Below are positions 48,742 through 56,397 of a DNA stretch of 64,000 bases, in pieces. The position numbers and the translations under genes were made by a program. The DNA lies in the NCBI GenBank assembly GCA_905197665.1, contig CAJJZP010000008.1, forward strand, positions 1 through 64,000, read 5' to 3'. Under the pieces are notes generated by a model. It saw only the letters and a program-made list of their open reading frames with translations. It did not search any database and was not told where the DNA came from. The first letter of the stretch is position 1. Every line of letters starts with the position of its first letter. This DNA comes from an uncultured Collinsella sp. (GTDB taxonomy: Bacteria > Actinomycetota > Coriobacteriia > Coriobacteriales > Coriobacteriaceae).

Positions 48742-49929
48742 CTACTTGATGAGCTGGTGGGTAGCCATGCGATCCATGGCCTCGATGACCAGCTTGCGAG
48801 GCATGCCCAGGTTCAAGCGCACGAAGTCGGCGCCGTTCGCGACATAGAAGGTGCCATCGCCCACGATGACGCCCGCCTTCGCTGCCATGTGGTTGCAGAT
48901 TTCGGTTGCCGTGGCGCCCGTGCCAGCGATGTTCACCCACGGTAGGTAGGATGCATCCATACGCATGAGCTCCCAACCCTTCATCTTCTCCTCGATGAAG
49001 GCGGCGGTCTGTGCATAAGACTCGCGCAGATAGTCGGTGATCTGGTCCAGCCACTCCTCGGACTCATCGTAAGCGGCGATGATGGCGGCGCAGCCAAACG
49101 TGTTGGGAGAGGTAATAGAGTTCATCTCCAGGCGATGGCGGAAGATAGTGCGGATGCGCTCGCTGGGGATCATAGAGTAGGAAGTCTTGAGGCCGCCCAG
49201 ATTAAAGCCCTTGTTGGGCGAGGTGAGTACGATAAGGTTGTCCAGATAACGCTCGGGCAGCTGCAGGGCCGAGATGAACGAGCCGGCCATGATGTGCTCG
49301 CAGTGAACCTCATCGACCACCAGTAAGCAGTTGTACTTGTGGCAGATCTCGGCGACGCGGGTGATTTCATCGAGCGTCCAGATGCGACCACCGGGGTTGT
49401 GCGGCGAGCAGAACAGGTGCACGCGTGGACGGAAACGATCCATCTGTTCCTCGAGCAGGTCGAAGTCGATGCGATAGGTGCGATCGCGATAGATGAGCGG
49501 GTTTTCGATTACGCGGAACCCGTTGTTGTGCGCCGCGTAGCCAAAGGGGTCGTAGACCGGCGTGTTGAGGATGACGCAGTCGTTGGGCTGGCAGAATGCC
49601 TGATACAGGTAGTGGATGGTCGGGACGGTTCCATAGGCGAGTGTGATCCACTCGCGCTTGACCTCGTTGTTATGGCGGCGGCGCTGCCAGTTGATGACGG
49701 CGTTGTAAAAGCCGTCGTGCGCATAGCCATAGCCGTATGCTCCGTTTTGGGCTACCTCGGCCAGACGCGTGCAGATTGCGGGGGCGGCGGCAAAGTCCAT
49801 GTCGGCGATCCACATGGGAATGTAGTCATCCCCAGCCTTAGGGAATTTCTGCTTGATGATGGCGGGGTCCCACTTGCGAGCGTGATCGAGCGAGCGGTCA
49901 GCCATGGAATCGAAGTCGTAAACCGGCAT
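48742..49929 (-). CDS. MalY/PatB-family PLP aminotransferase (C-S beta-lyase)
   Basis: 395-aa PLP enzyme that resembles MalY/PatB, which have cystathionine beta-lyase activity; some act on cysteine conjugates. Motifs: YIPMWIADMDF, FCSPHNPGG, VVDEVHCEH and the PLP Lys in SPNKGFNLGG. The start at 49929 has GAGGAGG 7 nt upstream. It lies between the PRD regulator and the PTS-peptidase operon, divergent from the latter, so it may be part of that regulon. Confidence 0.9.
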   Translation of the reverse strand: MPVYDFDSMADRSLDHARKWDPAIIKQKFPKAGDDYIPMWIADMDFAAAPAICTRLAEVAQNGAYGYGYAHDGFYNAVINWQRRRHNNEVKREWITLAYGTVPTIHYLYQAFCQPNDCVILNTPVYDPFGYAAHNNGFRVIENPLIYRDRTYRIDFDLLEEQMDRFRPRVHLFCSPHNPGGRIWTLDEITRVAEICHKYNCLLVVDEVHCEHIMAGSFISALQLPERYLDNLIVLTSPNKGFNLGGLKTSYSMIPSERIRTIFRHRLEMNSITSPNTFGCAAIIAAYDESEEWLDQITDYLRESYAQTAAFIEEKMKGWELMRMDASYLPWVNIAGTGATATEICNHMAAKAGVIVGDGTFYVANGADFVRLNLGMPRKLVIEAMDRMATHQLIK

Positions 49930-50071
49930 AAGGTATCCTCCTCGGCGATATAGGCGCGACCCGCGGATGTGGGTCGCACACCGCCGGCGTGGTTCGCATC
50001 AGCGGCGTATGTTGCAGATAAGTATGACAAAGATGCATATGGAGCCCCATCCCCAGTAATTGCACGGCCGT

Positions 50072-50116
50072 GGTGAAAGGGGAGGGGCTTTCACCGTTTC
50101 ACCGCTACGGTGAAAG
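50072..50116. promoter_or_regulatory. Double operator of the PTS-peptidase operon
   Basis: Four half-sites: GGTGAAAG (50072), CTTTCACC (50088), TTTCACC (50097) and GGTGAAA (50109). The last two form the same TTTCACC-N5-GGTGAAA palindrome as upstream of the PRD gene. They precede a promoter with a plausible -10 TACACT (50148) but a poor -35, as expected for an activated promoter. Confidence 0.75.
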
Positions 50117-50209
50117 CCCGGATACATCATTTGCGGCGCGCTGTCGATACACTCGCATACAGACGCCGCCACTACGGGCGCCGCCATACGACCACAAGGG
50201 GGGTTACCT

Positions 50210-51256
50210 ATGAACAAGGAGCTTATGTTCGCCTTGAGCAACGCCGACGCTGTCGCTTGCCGCGAGGGCGAGGTCCGCTCCATCATGCATGCCGAGCTTG
50301 ACGATATCGCCGACGCCGTCGAGTACGACAAACTCGGTTCGATCATGTTTAAGAGCGCGGGTACCGAGGAGAATCCGGTCCGCATTCTGTTCACCGGCCA
50401 CATGGACGAGGCCGGCTTTATGGTTCGCTATATTTCCGATATCGGCATGGTTCATGTGATCGGCGTGGGCGGCCCGCGTAAGAACAGCGTCGAGAGCCAG
50501 ATTGTGCGCATCAAGACGCGTAGCGGCGAGAAAGTTCGCGGCGTGTTGTTTGCCAAGCGCGATACCGACGGCACTCCGACCGATATGTACATCGACTTTG
50601 GCTGCGAGACGGCTGAAGAAGTCCGTGAGCTGGGCATTGAGATTGGCGACTGGGGAACCTTTGCGGCCGAGTGCGAGCTCAAGCCCGTGAGTGACATTCT
50701 GCTGGGCAAGGCGTTCGACGACCGCGCCGGTGTGTATGTGGTGACCGAGGCCATGAAGCGCCTGGCCAACACCCCGCACGCAGCCGAGCTGTGGTTCGCC
50801 GGTTCCTCTTCCGAGGAGGTTGGCTGCCGTGGTGCTCAGACGGCTGCGGCGCACCTGGATGCCGATATCGTCATCCCAGTGGACATCGCTAATCCGCCCG
50901 AGTTCGATCGCGGTTGGAATAACAGCCGCAAGAACGGCCACGGTCCCATGATCGTGCACTACGACCGCATGCATGTCCCCAACGAGAAGCTGCTGCACTT
51001 CATCGTGGACACCGCCGAGAAGAACAACATCCCCTTCCAGCGTGACCTGTTCAAGGGCGGCGGCACCGATGCCGGCACCGCTCATCTAGTGGGAGACGGC
51101 AAGCTGGCAACGGTGATCGGCGTGCCGTTGCGCTACTGCCACGGTTCGTGGTCTGTCATGCGTGGTGCCGATTTGGACGCGGCAGTCGATCTGGTATGCG
51201 CGCTGGCAACCTCGATCGATCGCGTCACCTATGAGGAGCTTAAGAGCTTCGAGTAG
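50210..51256 (+). CDS. M42-family metallopeptidase (FrvX/SgcX-like)
   Basis: 348-aa cocatalytic zinc aminopeptidase fold. Metal and catalytic residues: TGHMDEAGF, FDDRAG, SSSEEVGCRGA, VDIANP and the final His in YCHGSW. Such peptidases (or glutamyl/glycosyl relatives) are known beside PTS genes in E. coli frv and sgc operons. Its true substrate is unknown. Starts after an AAGGGGGG site. It is the first gene of the operon. Confidence 0.92.
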   Translation: MNKELMFALSNADAVACREGEVRSIMHAELDDIADAVEYDKLGSIMFKSAGTEENPVRILFTGHMDEAGFMVRYISDIGMVHVIGVGGPRKNSVESQIVRIKTRSGEKVRGVLFAKRDTDGTPTDMYIDFGCETAEEVRELGIEIGDWGTFAAECELKPVSDILLGKAFDDRAGVYVVTEAMKRLANTPHAAELWFAGSSSEEVGCRGAQTAAAHLDADIVIPVDIANPPEFDRGWNNSRKNGHGPMIVHYDRMHVPNEKLLHFIVDTAEKNNIPFQRDLFKGGGTDAGTAHLVGDGKLATVIGVPLRYCHGSWSVMRGADLDAAVDLVCALATSIDRVTYEELKSFE

Positions 51257-51335
51257 CGCTTCGGCAGTCAACGGTTTCAATCGGGCGCGCCGTCAAAGCG
51301 GTGACGTGCCCGCCGAGCAGAAAGGGATTATCCCG

Positions 51336-51668
51336 GTGGAAAACAACGAACAGCAAATCATGACCATCATCGGCTCTGCTGGCGCCAGCAAGGGCAAGGC
51401 GTTCGCCGCGCTCGCTTGCGTGCGTGAGCGCGACTACGAGGGCGCCCGTGCGCTGCTTGCCGAAGCCAAGGAGGCCGATCTGGCCGCCCATGCCGCCCAG
51501 ACCGAGGTGATTACCCAGGCCCTGTCCGGCGCGGAGAACGCCGCCGCTGCGAGCCTGCTTATGGTCCATGCCCAGGATCACTACATGACCTCTCAGCTCG
51601 CCCGTGACCTCATCGAGGAGATCGTCAAGATCTTCGAGGAGCGCGACGCCGAGGCCAAGCAGGCGTAA
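51336..51668 (+). CDS. PTS EIIA, lactose/cellobiose family
   Basis: 110-aa EIIA of the Lac family. The phosphorylated His is H78 in MVHAQDHYMTSQLA. The GTG at 51336 is used: AAAGGG lies about 10 nt upstream and the protein then begins in the usual place (MENNEQQIMTIIGSAG). An earlier in-frame start lies inside the M42 gene. Paired with IIB (51762) and IIC (52164). Confidence 0.9.
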   Translation: MENNEQQIMTIIGSAGASKGKAFAALACVRERDYEGARALLAEAKEADLAAHAAQTEVITQALSGAENAAAASLLMVHAQDHYMTSQLARDLIEEIVKIFEERDAEAKQA

Positions 51669-51761
51669 GAAACACGTCTGCGAAGGAGCGATGCGCGCTA
51701 CGAGCGCTGCGGTCCGTTCCTTCTCCAACAGTATTCAATTGCCGTTAGAAAGGGATAAACA

Positions 51762-52124
51762 ATGGCAAAGATGAACATCGTTTTGTGCTGTGCCGGTGGT
51801 TTCTCCACCACCATGCTGATGGATCGCATCAAGCAGACGATCCACAACAGCCAGAAGCTCAACGACGATGACTTTGAGCTCAAGGCCATCGCTGCCGACC
51901 TGCTGGACCAGGAGGTCGACCACATGGACGCGTTGATTATGGGTCCTCAGATCGCCCATAAGCTCGAGTCCATCAAGCCCCTGATTGAGCCTCGTCACAT
52001 CCCATACGTGATCGTCGATCAGGAGACCTACGGCAAGATGGACGGTGCTACCGTGTTTAAGCAGCTGCTCATCGCCAAGAAGAAGGCTGACATGGCCCGC
52101 GAGGCCGCCGAGGCAAACCAGTAA
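51762..52124 (+). CDS. PTS EIIB, lactose/cellobiose family
   Basis: 120-aa single-domain EIIB. The phosphocysteine is C9 or C10 in VLCCAGGFSTTML; two adjacent cysteines are unusual, and which is used cannot be told from the sequence. MGPQIAHKL and VIVDQETYGKMDG are also typical. The start has AAAGG upstream. The transporter therefore has separate A, B and C proteins. Confidence 0.92.
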   Translation: MAKMNIVLCCAGGFSTTMLMDRIKQTIHNSQKLNDDDFELKAIAADLLDQEVDHMDALIMGPQIAHKLESIKPLIEPRHIPYVIVDQETYGKMDGATVFKQLLIAKKKADMAREAAEANQ

Positions 52125-52163
52125 GCCCCTGTTTGATATATCCTGAAGTGGAGGATGCGACGT

Positions 52164-53522
52164 ATGTCGGAAGCTGTAGAGAAAAAGCAGAGTGCCTTTG
52201 ATAAATTCGAAAACCTGCTGAACACCTATCTTGGCCCTGTTGCCGAGAAGATGGACAAGCAACGTCACCTGTCCGCAGTTAAGAAGGCCATGATCGCCAT
52301 GACCCCGCTGCTACTGATTGGTTCGTTCTGCCTGATCCCGGCCGCCATTCCCAACATGATTGGCGAGACCAACCCCATCTCCGTTTGGATTCTGAACAAC
52401 ACCCAGTACTTCGATTTGGCCTATAACGTTTCCATGGGCCTGATGTCGGTCTTCGTTTCCGTCGTTACCGCCTACCACCTGGCCAAGTCCTATGAGCTGG
52501 ACGCTCCCGGCTCCATGTCCATGGCCCTCGTTGCCTTCCTGTTGCTCGGCATGGAAATGGACGAGGCCGGCGGCATCGCGCTGCGTGGCATGGGTTCCAA
52601 GGGTCTGTTTGTTGCCATGGTCGCTTCGCTACTCGCGGTCGAGGTGTACCGTTGGTGCAAGAAGCGTCACTTCACCATCAAGATGCCTGATACCGTGCCC
52701 GACTTCATCTCGAGCTCCTTCGAGATCATCCCGGTCACCGCTATCGTCATCGGCCTGTTCTTGGGTATCCGTGTTCTGTGTCAGGGCGTTTTCGGCATCA
52801 TGCCCAACGAGATCTTCTCGATCATCCTGGCCCCGCTCGTCGGTTCGATGGACAGCCCGCTCGCGGTTACCTTCTACCACATCCTGCGCTGCTTCATCTT
52901 CTTCTTCGGCATTCACCCCTCCGTTCTGTCGCCGATTGTTCAGCCGATTTCCACGCAGTTCCTGGCTGAGAACATCGCTGCGGTTCAGGCCGGTGGTGTC
53001 GCTACCCACATCTTCACCCCTGGCCCCATGTCCGCATTTGGCGGTTTCACCGGCCTGGGTGTGACCATGGGCGTTGTTATCTGGTTCATGTTCTCCAAGT
53101 CCAAGGTCCAGCGCGAGATCGGCCGCATCGCTTTCATCCCGTCGCTGTTCGGCGTAAACGAGCCGATTCTGTTCGGTGCTCCGATTGTTCTGAATCCGAT
53201 TTTCTTTATCCCGTTCGTTATCTTCGGCGGCATCCTGTCCTCCATCCCGTTCTGGTTCATGAGCTGGGGCTGGGTACCCTGCTCTACCTTCACGCCTCCT
53301 TACGTCGGTGTGTTCCTGGAAGGCTTCCTGACCAACATGTCTTGGACCTCGATTGCGGCCAACGTGGTTCAGCTGGTCCTCGCACTGATCGTGTACTACC
53401 CCTTCTGCAAGGTTGCCGAGAAGCGTGCATTGGCTGAAGAGGCTCGTATGGCTGCCGAGAAACATTCCGAGATCTCTGCTGAGGACGAGGCTCTGCTCGA
53501 GGATCTTGACCTCGACTTCTAA
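52164..53522 (+). CDS. PTS EIIC, lactose/cellobiose family
   Basis: 452-aa permease with about 10 membrane segments. Family motifs: PLLLIGSFCLIPAAIPNM, FGIHPSVLSPIVQP, SLFGVNEPILFGAPIVLNP. The C-terminus is acidic (EDEALLEDLDLDF). ATG 52164 is preferred: GTGGAGG is 9 nt upstream, whereas an in-frame ATG at 52155 would touch it. Substrate is unknown; diacetylchitobiose and cellobiose are typical for the family. Confidence 0.93.
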   Translation: MSEAVEKKQSAFDKFENLLNTYLGPVAEKMDKQRHLSAVKKAMIAMTPLLLIGSFCLIPAAIPNMIGETNPISVWILNNTQYFDLAYNVSMGLMSVFVSVVTAYHLAKSYELDAPGSMSMALVAFLLLGMEMDEAGGIALRGMGSKGLFVAMVASLLAVEVYRWCKKRHFTIKMPDTVPDFISSSFEIIPVTAIVIGLFLGIRVLCQGVFGIMPNEIFSIILAPLVGSMDSPLAVTFYHILRCFIFFFGIHPSVLSPIVQPISTQFLAENIAAVQAGGVATHIFTPGPMSAFGGFTGLGVTMGVVIWFMFSKSKVQREIGRIAFIPSLFGVNEPILFGAPIVLNPIFFIPFVIFGGILSSIPFWFMSWGWVPCSTFTPPYVGVFLEGFLTNMSWTSIAANVVQLVLALIVYYPFCKVAEKRALAEEARMAAEKHSEISAEDEALLEDLDLDF

Positions 53523-53532
53523 TCAAGTGGAA

Positions 53533-53560
53533 TAGCAGGCGCCTGCGCCTGCTAATTTTG
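53533..53560 (+). terminator. Weak hairpin after the PTS IIC gene
   Basis: TAGCAGGCGC pairs with GCGCCTGCTA, then ATTTTG. Expression of the M24 gene behind it probably continues by read-through. Confidence 0.5.
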
Positions 53561-53626
53561 AAAGTATGAAAGCCCGGCGATGGGGGAGACTTCGTTGTCG
53601 GGCTCCTTTGAAAGGCGCTACGTTCG

Positions 53627-54700
53627 ATGAATGCACATGTGGATAATATCCGTACCTTCTTGGACGAGCACGAGCTCGACGCATTGCTGATCAAGAGTAA
53701 AACCATGAAGCGCTACCTGGGCACGTTGACCGGTAGCGGTTGCAAGGTGCTCATCACGCGTGACCGCGGTTTTCTCATCATGGACGGCCGCTATGTGAAC
53801 GAGGCCCAGGGTCGCGAGTTCGATCTGGAGTTCCGTGTTCACGAGCAGGGGAAGAGCTATTTGGTCGAGCTCGAGCGTGCGCTCAAGGAGTGCGGCTGTG
53901 CCACGGTGGGCATCGAGGAGTCCGAAATCTCAATCTCGGAGTATCGCAACTTGGAGGGCTTGGGCTTTGGCACTACGCTGCTGGGCAGCGAGATGGCGCT
54001 GATGCGCCTGCGCAAGGACGAGGCTGAGATTGCTGCGGTCCAGCATGCGGTCGATGTTGCCGATGACGTGTACGCCAAGGTGATCGAGCAGTTGCACGTG
54101 GATATGACTGAATTTGAAATCTCCGCACTCGTGCACTATTACTCGATTGCCGCCGGTGCCGAGGCAATGTCGTTCGATACCATCGTTGCCACCGGCGAGC
54201 GCAGCGCCATGCCTCATGGCCGTCCTACCGACCGTCGGGTCCAAGCACATGAGCCGATCCTGATTGACTTCGGTGTGCAGATCAACGGTTATCAGTCAGA
54301 TATGACGCGCGTGTGCTTCCTGGGCGCCCCGACCGACCGGATGGCTCATGTGTACGAGACCGTTTTGAATGCTCATCTTGCAGGCATCGATACCATTCGT
54401 TGCGGTGTGGTGGCGCGCGATGTGGATGCGGCCGCACGTCGTGTAATCAACGAAGCGGGTTACGGTGAGTATTTCACCCATGGTCTTGGTCATGGTATCG
54501 GCATGGGTGGCGACTTGCCGCTGCTAAACCCCTCTGGTGAGATTGTGCTCGACAACGGAATGATCATGTCCTGCGAGCCGGGCGTATATATTCCTGGAGT
54601 CGGAGGCGTGCGCATTGAAGACGACGTCTTGTTGAAAGACGGCGTTGCATGCCCGCTTAACCATACTGATAAGCAGCTGCGCATTCTGAATGTGAGGTAG
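53627..54700 (+). CDS. M24-family peptidase (Xaa-Pro dipeptidase/aminopeptidase type)
   Basis: 357-aa metallopeptidase with an N-terminal creatinase-like domain (IRTFLDEHELDALLIKS) and a C-terminal pita-bread domain. Metal ligands: two Asp in IDFGVQINGYQSDMTR, His in HGLGHGIGMG, and Glu in MSCEPGVYI and VRIEDDVLL. It would cleave Xaa-Pro bonds. It is 104 nt after IIC and 3 nt before the RDD gene, so it belongs to the same unit. Confidence 0.93.
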   Translation: MNAHVDNIRTFLDEHELDALLIKSKTMKRYLGTLTGSGCKVLITRDRGFLIMDGRYVNEAQGREFDLEFRVHEQGKSYLVELERALKECGCATVGIEESEISISEYRNLEGLGFGTTLLGSEMALMRLRKDEAEIAAVQHAVDVADDVYAKVIEQLHVDMTEFEISALVHYYSIAAGAEAMSFDTIVATGERSAMPHGRPTDRRVQAHEPILIDFGVQINGYQSDMTRVCFLGAPTDRMAHVYETVLNAHLAGIDTIRCGVVARDVDAAARRVINEAGYGEYFTHGLGHGIGMGGDLPLLNPSGEIVLDNGMIMSCEPGVYIPGVGGVRIEDDVLLKDGVACPLNHTDKQLRILNVR

Positions 54701-54703
54701 CGC

Positions 54704-55390
54704 ATGGCTAAAAAGCGCAAGGAACGGCCGCGTGCGGCGACCGCGGAGCAGATGCCTTCTCCTGCGGCGAGCACTGTGAGCAAGATTCACAAGGAATCGA
54801 AGGCTAATGCATCCTCGATTCTGCCGGCGCCCCCGCTGTCGCGTTTGTACGCGTACGTTATCGACTGGATTTTGGGTGGTATTGTCTCTGGCTTGCCAGC
54901 CGTGTTGGTTTATCTTGCGCTGACCCACAAGAACGCGATGCTCCCCGACTTGTACGTGTTTGAGGCAATGGGGTATCCCTGGAGCGTCGGTATCGTGGTC
55001 GGACTATCGTGCGTGCTCGCCGCTATCGCATACTTTGTGCTGATTCCGTTGCTGGCGTGGCCGGGGCAAACGCCGGGCAAGCGCATCGCGCATGTTCGTG
55101 TCGCAACGCTTGATGGCGGCTTGCCTTCCGTCGGACGCTTGATTTGGCGTCAGGTTATCGTTGGCTTTTTGCTCGAAGGCAGCGGGTATGTGGTGTCCCG
55201 ATATATTCGCGAGACAATGGTGCTTGTCACCCGCGTTGACGTGAATTATTACTGGGAAATCGCGGGCATGATTATTACAGCGGTGTCTCTGCTCATGTTC
55301 CTGATCGTCCCCGCGCGCCGGTGCGTTCACGATTGCCTGGCTGGCACGCGCGTGGTTCCCACTGAGGGGCATCCGCTGTATCAGGACTAG
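54704..55390 (+). CDS. RDD-family membrane protein
   Basis: 228-aa protein with a basic, disordered N-terminus (MAKKRKERPRAATAEQ) and an RDD domain: first helix LYAYVIDWILGGIV, then the conserved WPGQTPGKRIAHVRV, and a third helix region. Three to four membrane segments. Function is unclear; some RDD proteins are ion exchangers. It starts 3 nt after the M24 stop with GAGG 6 nt upstream. Confidence 0.85.
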   Translation: MAKKRKERPRAATAEQMPSPAASTVSKIHKESKANASSILPAPPLSRLYAYVIDWILGGIVSGLPAVLVYLALTHKNAMLPDLYVFEAMGYPWSVGIVVGLSCVLAAIAYFVLIPLLAWPGQTPGKRIAHVRVATLDGGLPSVGRLIWRQVIVGFLLEGSGYVVSRYIRETMVLVTRVDVNYYWEIAGMIITAVSLLMFLIVPARRCVHDCLAGTRVVPTEGHPLYQD

Positions 55391-55528
55391 TCACCTGTGA
55401 ATTTGCCGCGGCGACGTTGTCCGCGGCCTACTTGTTGTATGCATGCGTAATGTCCGGCATGCTTCTACCTTGCCTAACGCGCGCGTTGGGCTAAATGAAT
55501 TGGTCGGTCTACGACGAAGGAGTTAGAA

Positions 55529-55801
55529 ATGTATAGCAAGAACGTTATGGTCGTTAACCCCACTGGCCTGCACGCTCGCCCTGCAGCGACGCTGGCGACC
55601 GAGGCTGCTAAGTTTGCCTCGAAGATTGAGGTCCGCAACGCCTCCAAGGATGGTGACTTCAAGGACGCTAAGTCCATGATTGCCATCATGACCTCGGGTA
55701 TTACCCATAACGATGAGGTCGAGTTGCGTGCCGAGGGCGACGACGAGGTTGCCGCCGTTGACGCGTTGGTCGCTCTTATTGAGGGCGGTTTCGGCGAGTA
55801 G
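55529..55801 (+). CDS. ptsH: HPr phosphocarrier protein
   Basis: 90-aa general PTS phosphocarrier. The phosphorylated His is H15 in PTGLHARPA and the regulatory Ser is S49 in DAKSMIAIMTSG (Ser46 equivalent), so it can be both EI-phosphorylated and HPr-kinase-phosphorylated. It is not followed by ptsI; enzyme I must be elsewhere. It follows the RDD gene by 138 nt and is probably part of, or adjacent to, the PTS-peptidase operon. The start has GAAGGAG upstream. Confidence 0.94.
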   Translation: MYSKNVMVVNPTGLHARPAATLATEAAKFASKIEVRNASKDGDFKDAKSMIAIMTSGITHNDEVELRAEGDDEVAAVDALVALIEGGFGE

Positions 55802-55868
55802 CGCACTCTTGATGCGGACGGGTGCGCGTTCTTGCGCGCCGTCGATTTTGGCAAGAACGCCAATGCAG

Positions 55869-55905
55869 ATGCCCTTCTCCGAGCGATCGGGGAGGGGCAT
55901 TTTAT
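55869..55905 (+). terminator. Terminator of ptsH
   Basis: ATGCCCTTCTCC pairs (two G-U) with GGGGAGGGGCAT, then TTTATTG. Confidence 0.85.
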
Positions 55906-55945
55906 TGTGAGTTTGAGTGGCACGTCCGCCGAGGTTCCTGATAGT

Positions 55946-56105
55946 TCGCGCTATCTTATCGCCGACTCCAGCAAAATCGGCAAGCGTGACTTCTGCACGT
56001 TCTGCCGCCTGGACAATTTGGACGTCGTGGTGTGCGAGCCGGATATTGACGATGAGGATCGCGCCGCCATCGAGGAGCATACGCAGGTTATCTGCTAGCG
56101 AGTGC
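55946..56105 (+). pseudogene. Remnant of a deoR 3' end
   Basis: The last 50 codons (SRYLIADSSKIGKRDFC onward to EEHTQVIC and stop TAG) match the DeoR regulator at 43533 at 45 of 50 residues, and the match continues past the stop (GCGAGTGC). Upstream of 55946 nothing matches. There is no start of its own; a longer open frame from 55832 exists but has no ribosome site and overlaps the ptsH terminator. Confidence 0.88.
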
Positions 56106-56247
56106 TGCGGGAGATACTTTTGCCCCTGCCATTGCGGAGTATTTACATCATCACGACGCATAATAGGTGCGCGTGCAGATTGCAGGTTCCCCTGTGCGAT
56201 GAGTTGCAGCTGTTTTACGGTGAGGCATAGCATCCGTTATGCGTAAA
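56106..56247. other. Intergenic stretch before the 34-bp array
   Basis: Nothing recognisable beyond AT-rich sequence with TTGC-rich segments; it leads into the repeat array. Confidence 0.4.
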
Positions 56248-56365
56248 GCTCGGTATTACTGTATGTCTCAACCATTGCAATGGTCGGTATTTTTGTAGAT
56301 ATAAGCTCATTTAAAGGTCGGTATTTTTGTATTATTAGATATATCTGAAGGTCGGTATTTTTGTA
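56248..56365 (+). repeat. 34-bp-period direct-repeat array before the second DUF4143 gene
   Basis: GGTCGGTATTTTTGTA occurs at 56282, 56316 and 56350, exactly 34 bp apart. A degenerate unit, GCTCGGTATTACTGTA at 56248, lines up one more period upstream. The last unit ends 33 nt before the start codon. Confidence 0.9.
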
Positions 56366-56397
56366 AACTAGCACGTAAATTATGCTGAGGTGAGATT

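Noticed and set aside
55832..56098. 88-aa gene ending like DeoR
   Set aside because: No ribosome site, overlaps the ptsH terminator, and the first 38 codons match nothing; it is the 3' remnant of deoR.
56248..56365. CRISPR-like array
   Set aside because: The units are 16 bp with short, partly similar 18-bp gaps, and no cas gene is near. It is a phased iteron-like array rather than CRISPR.
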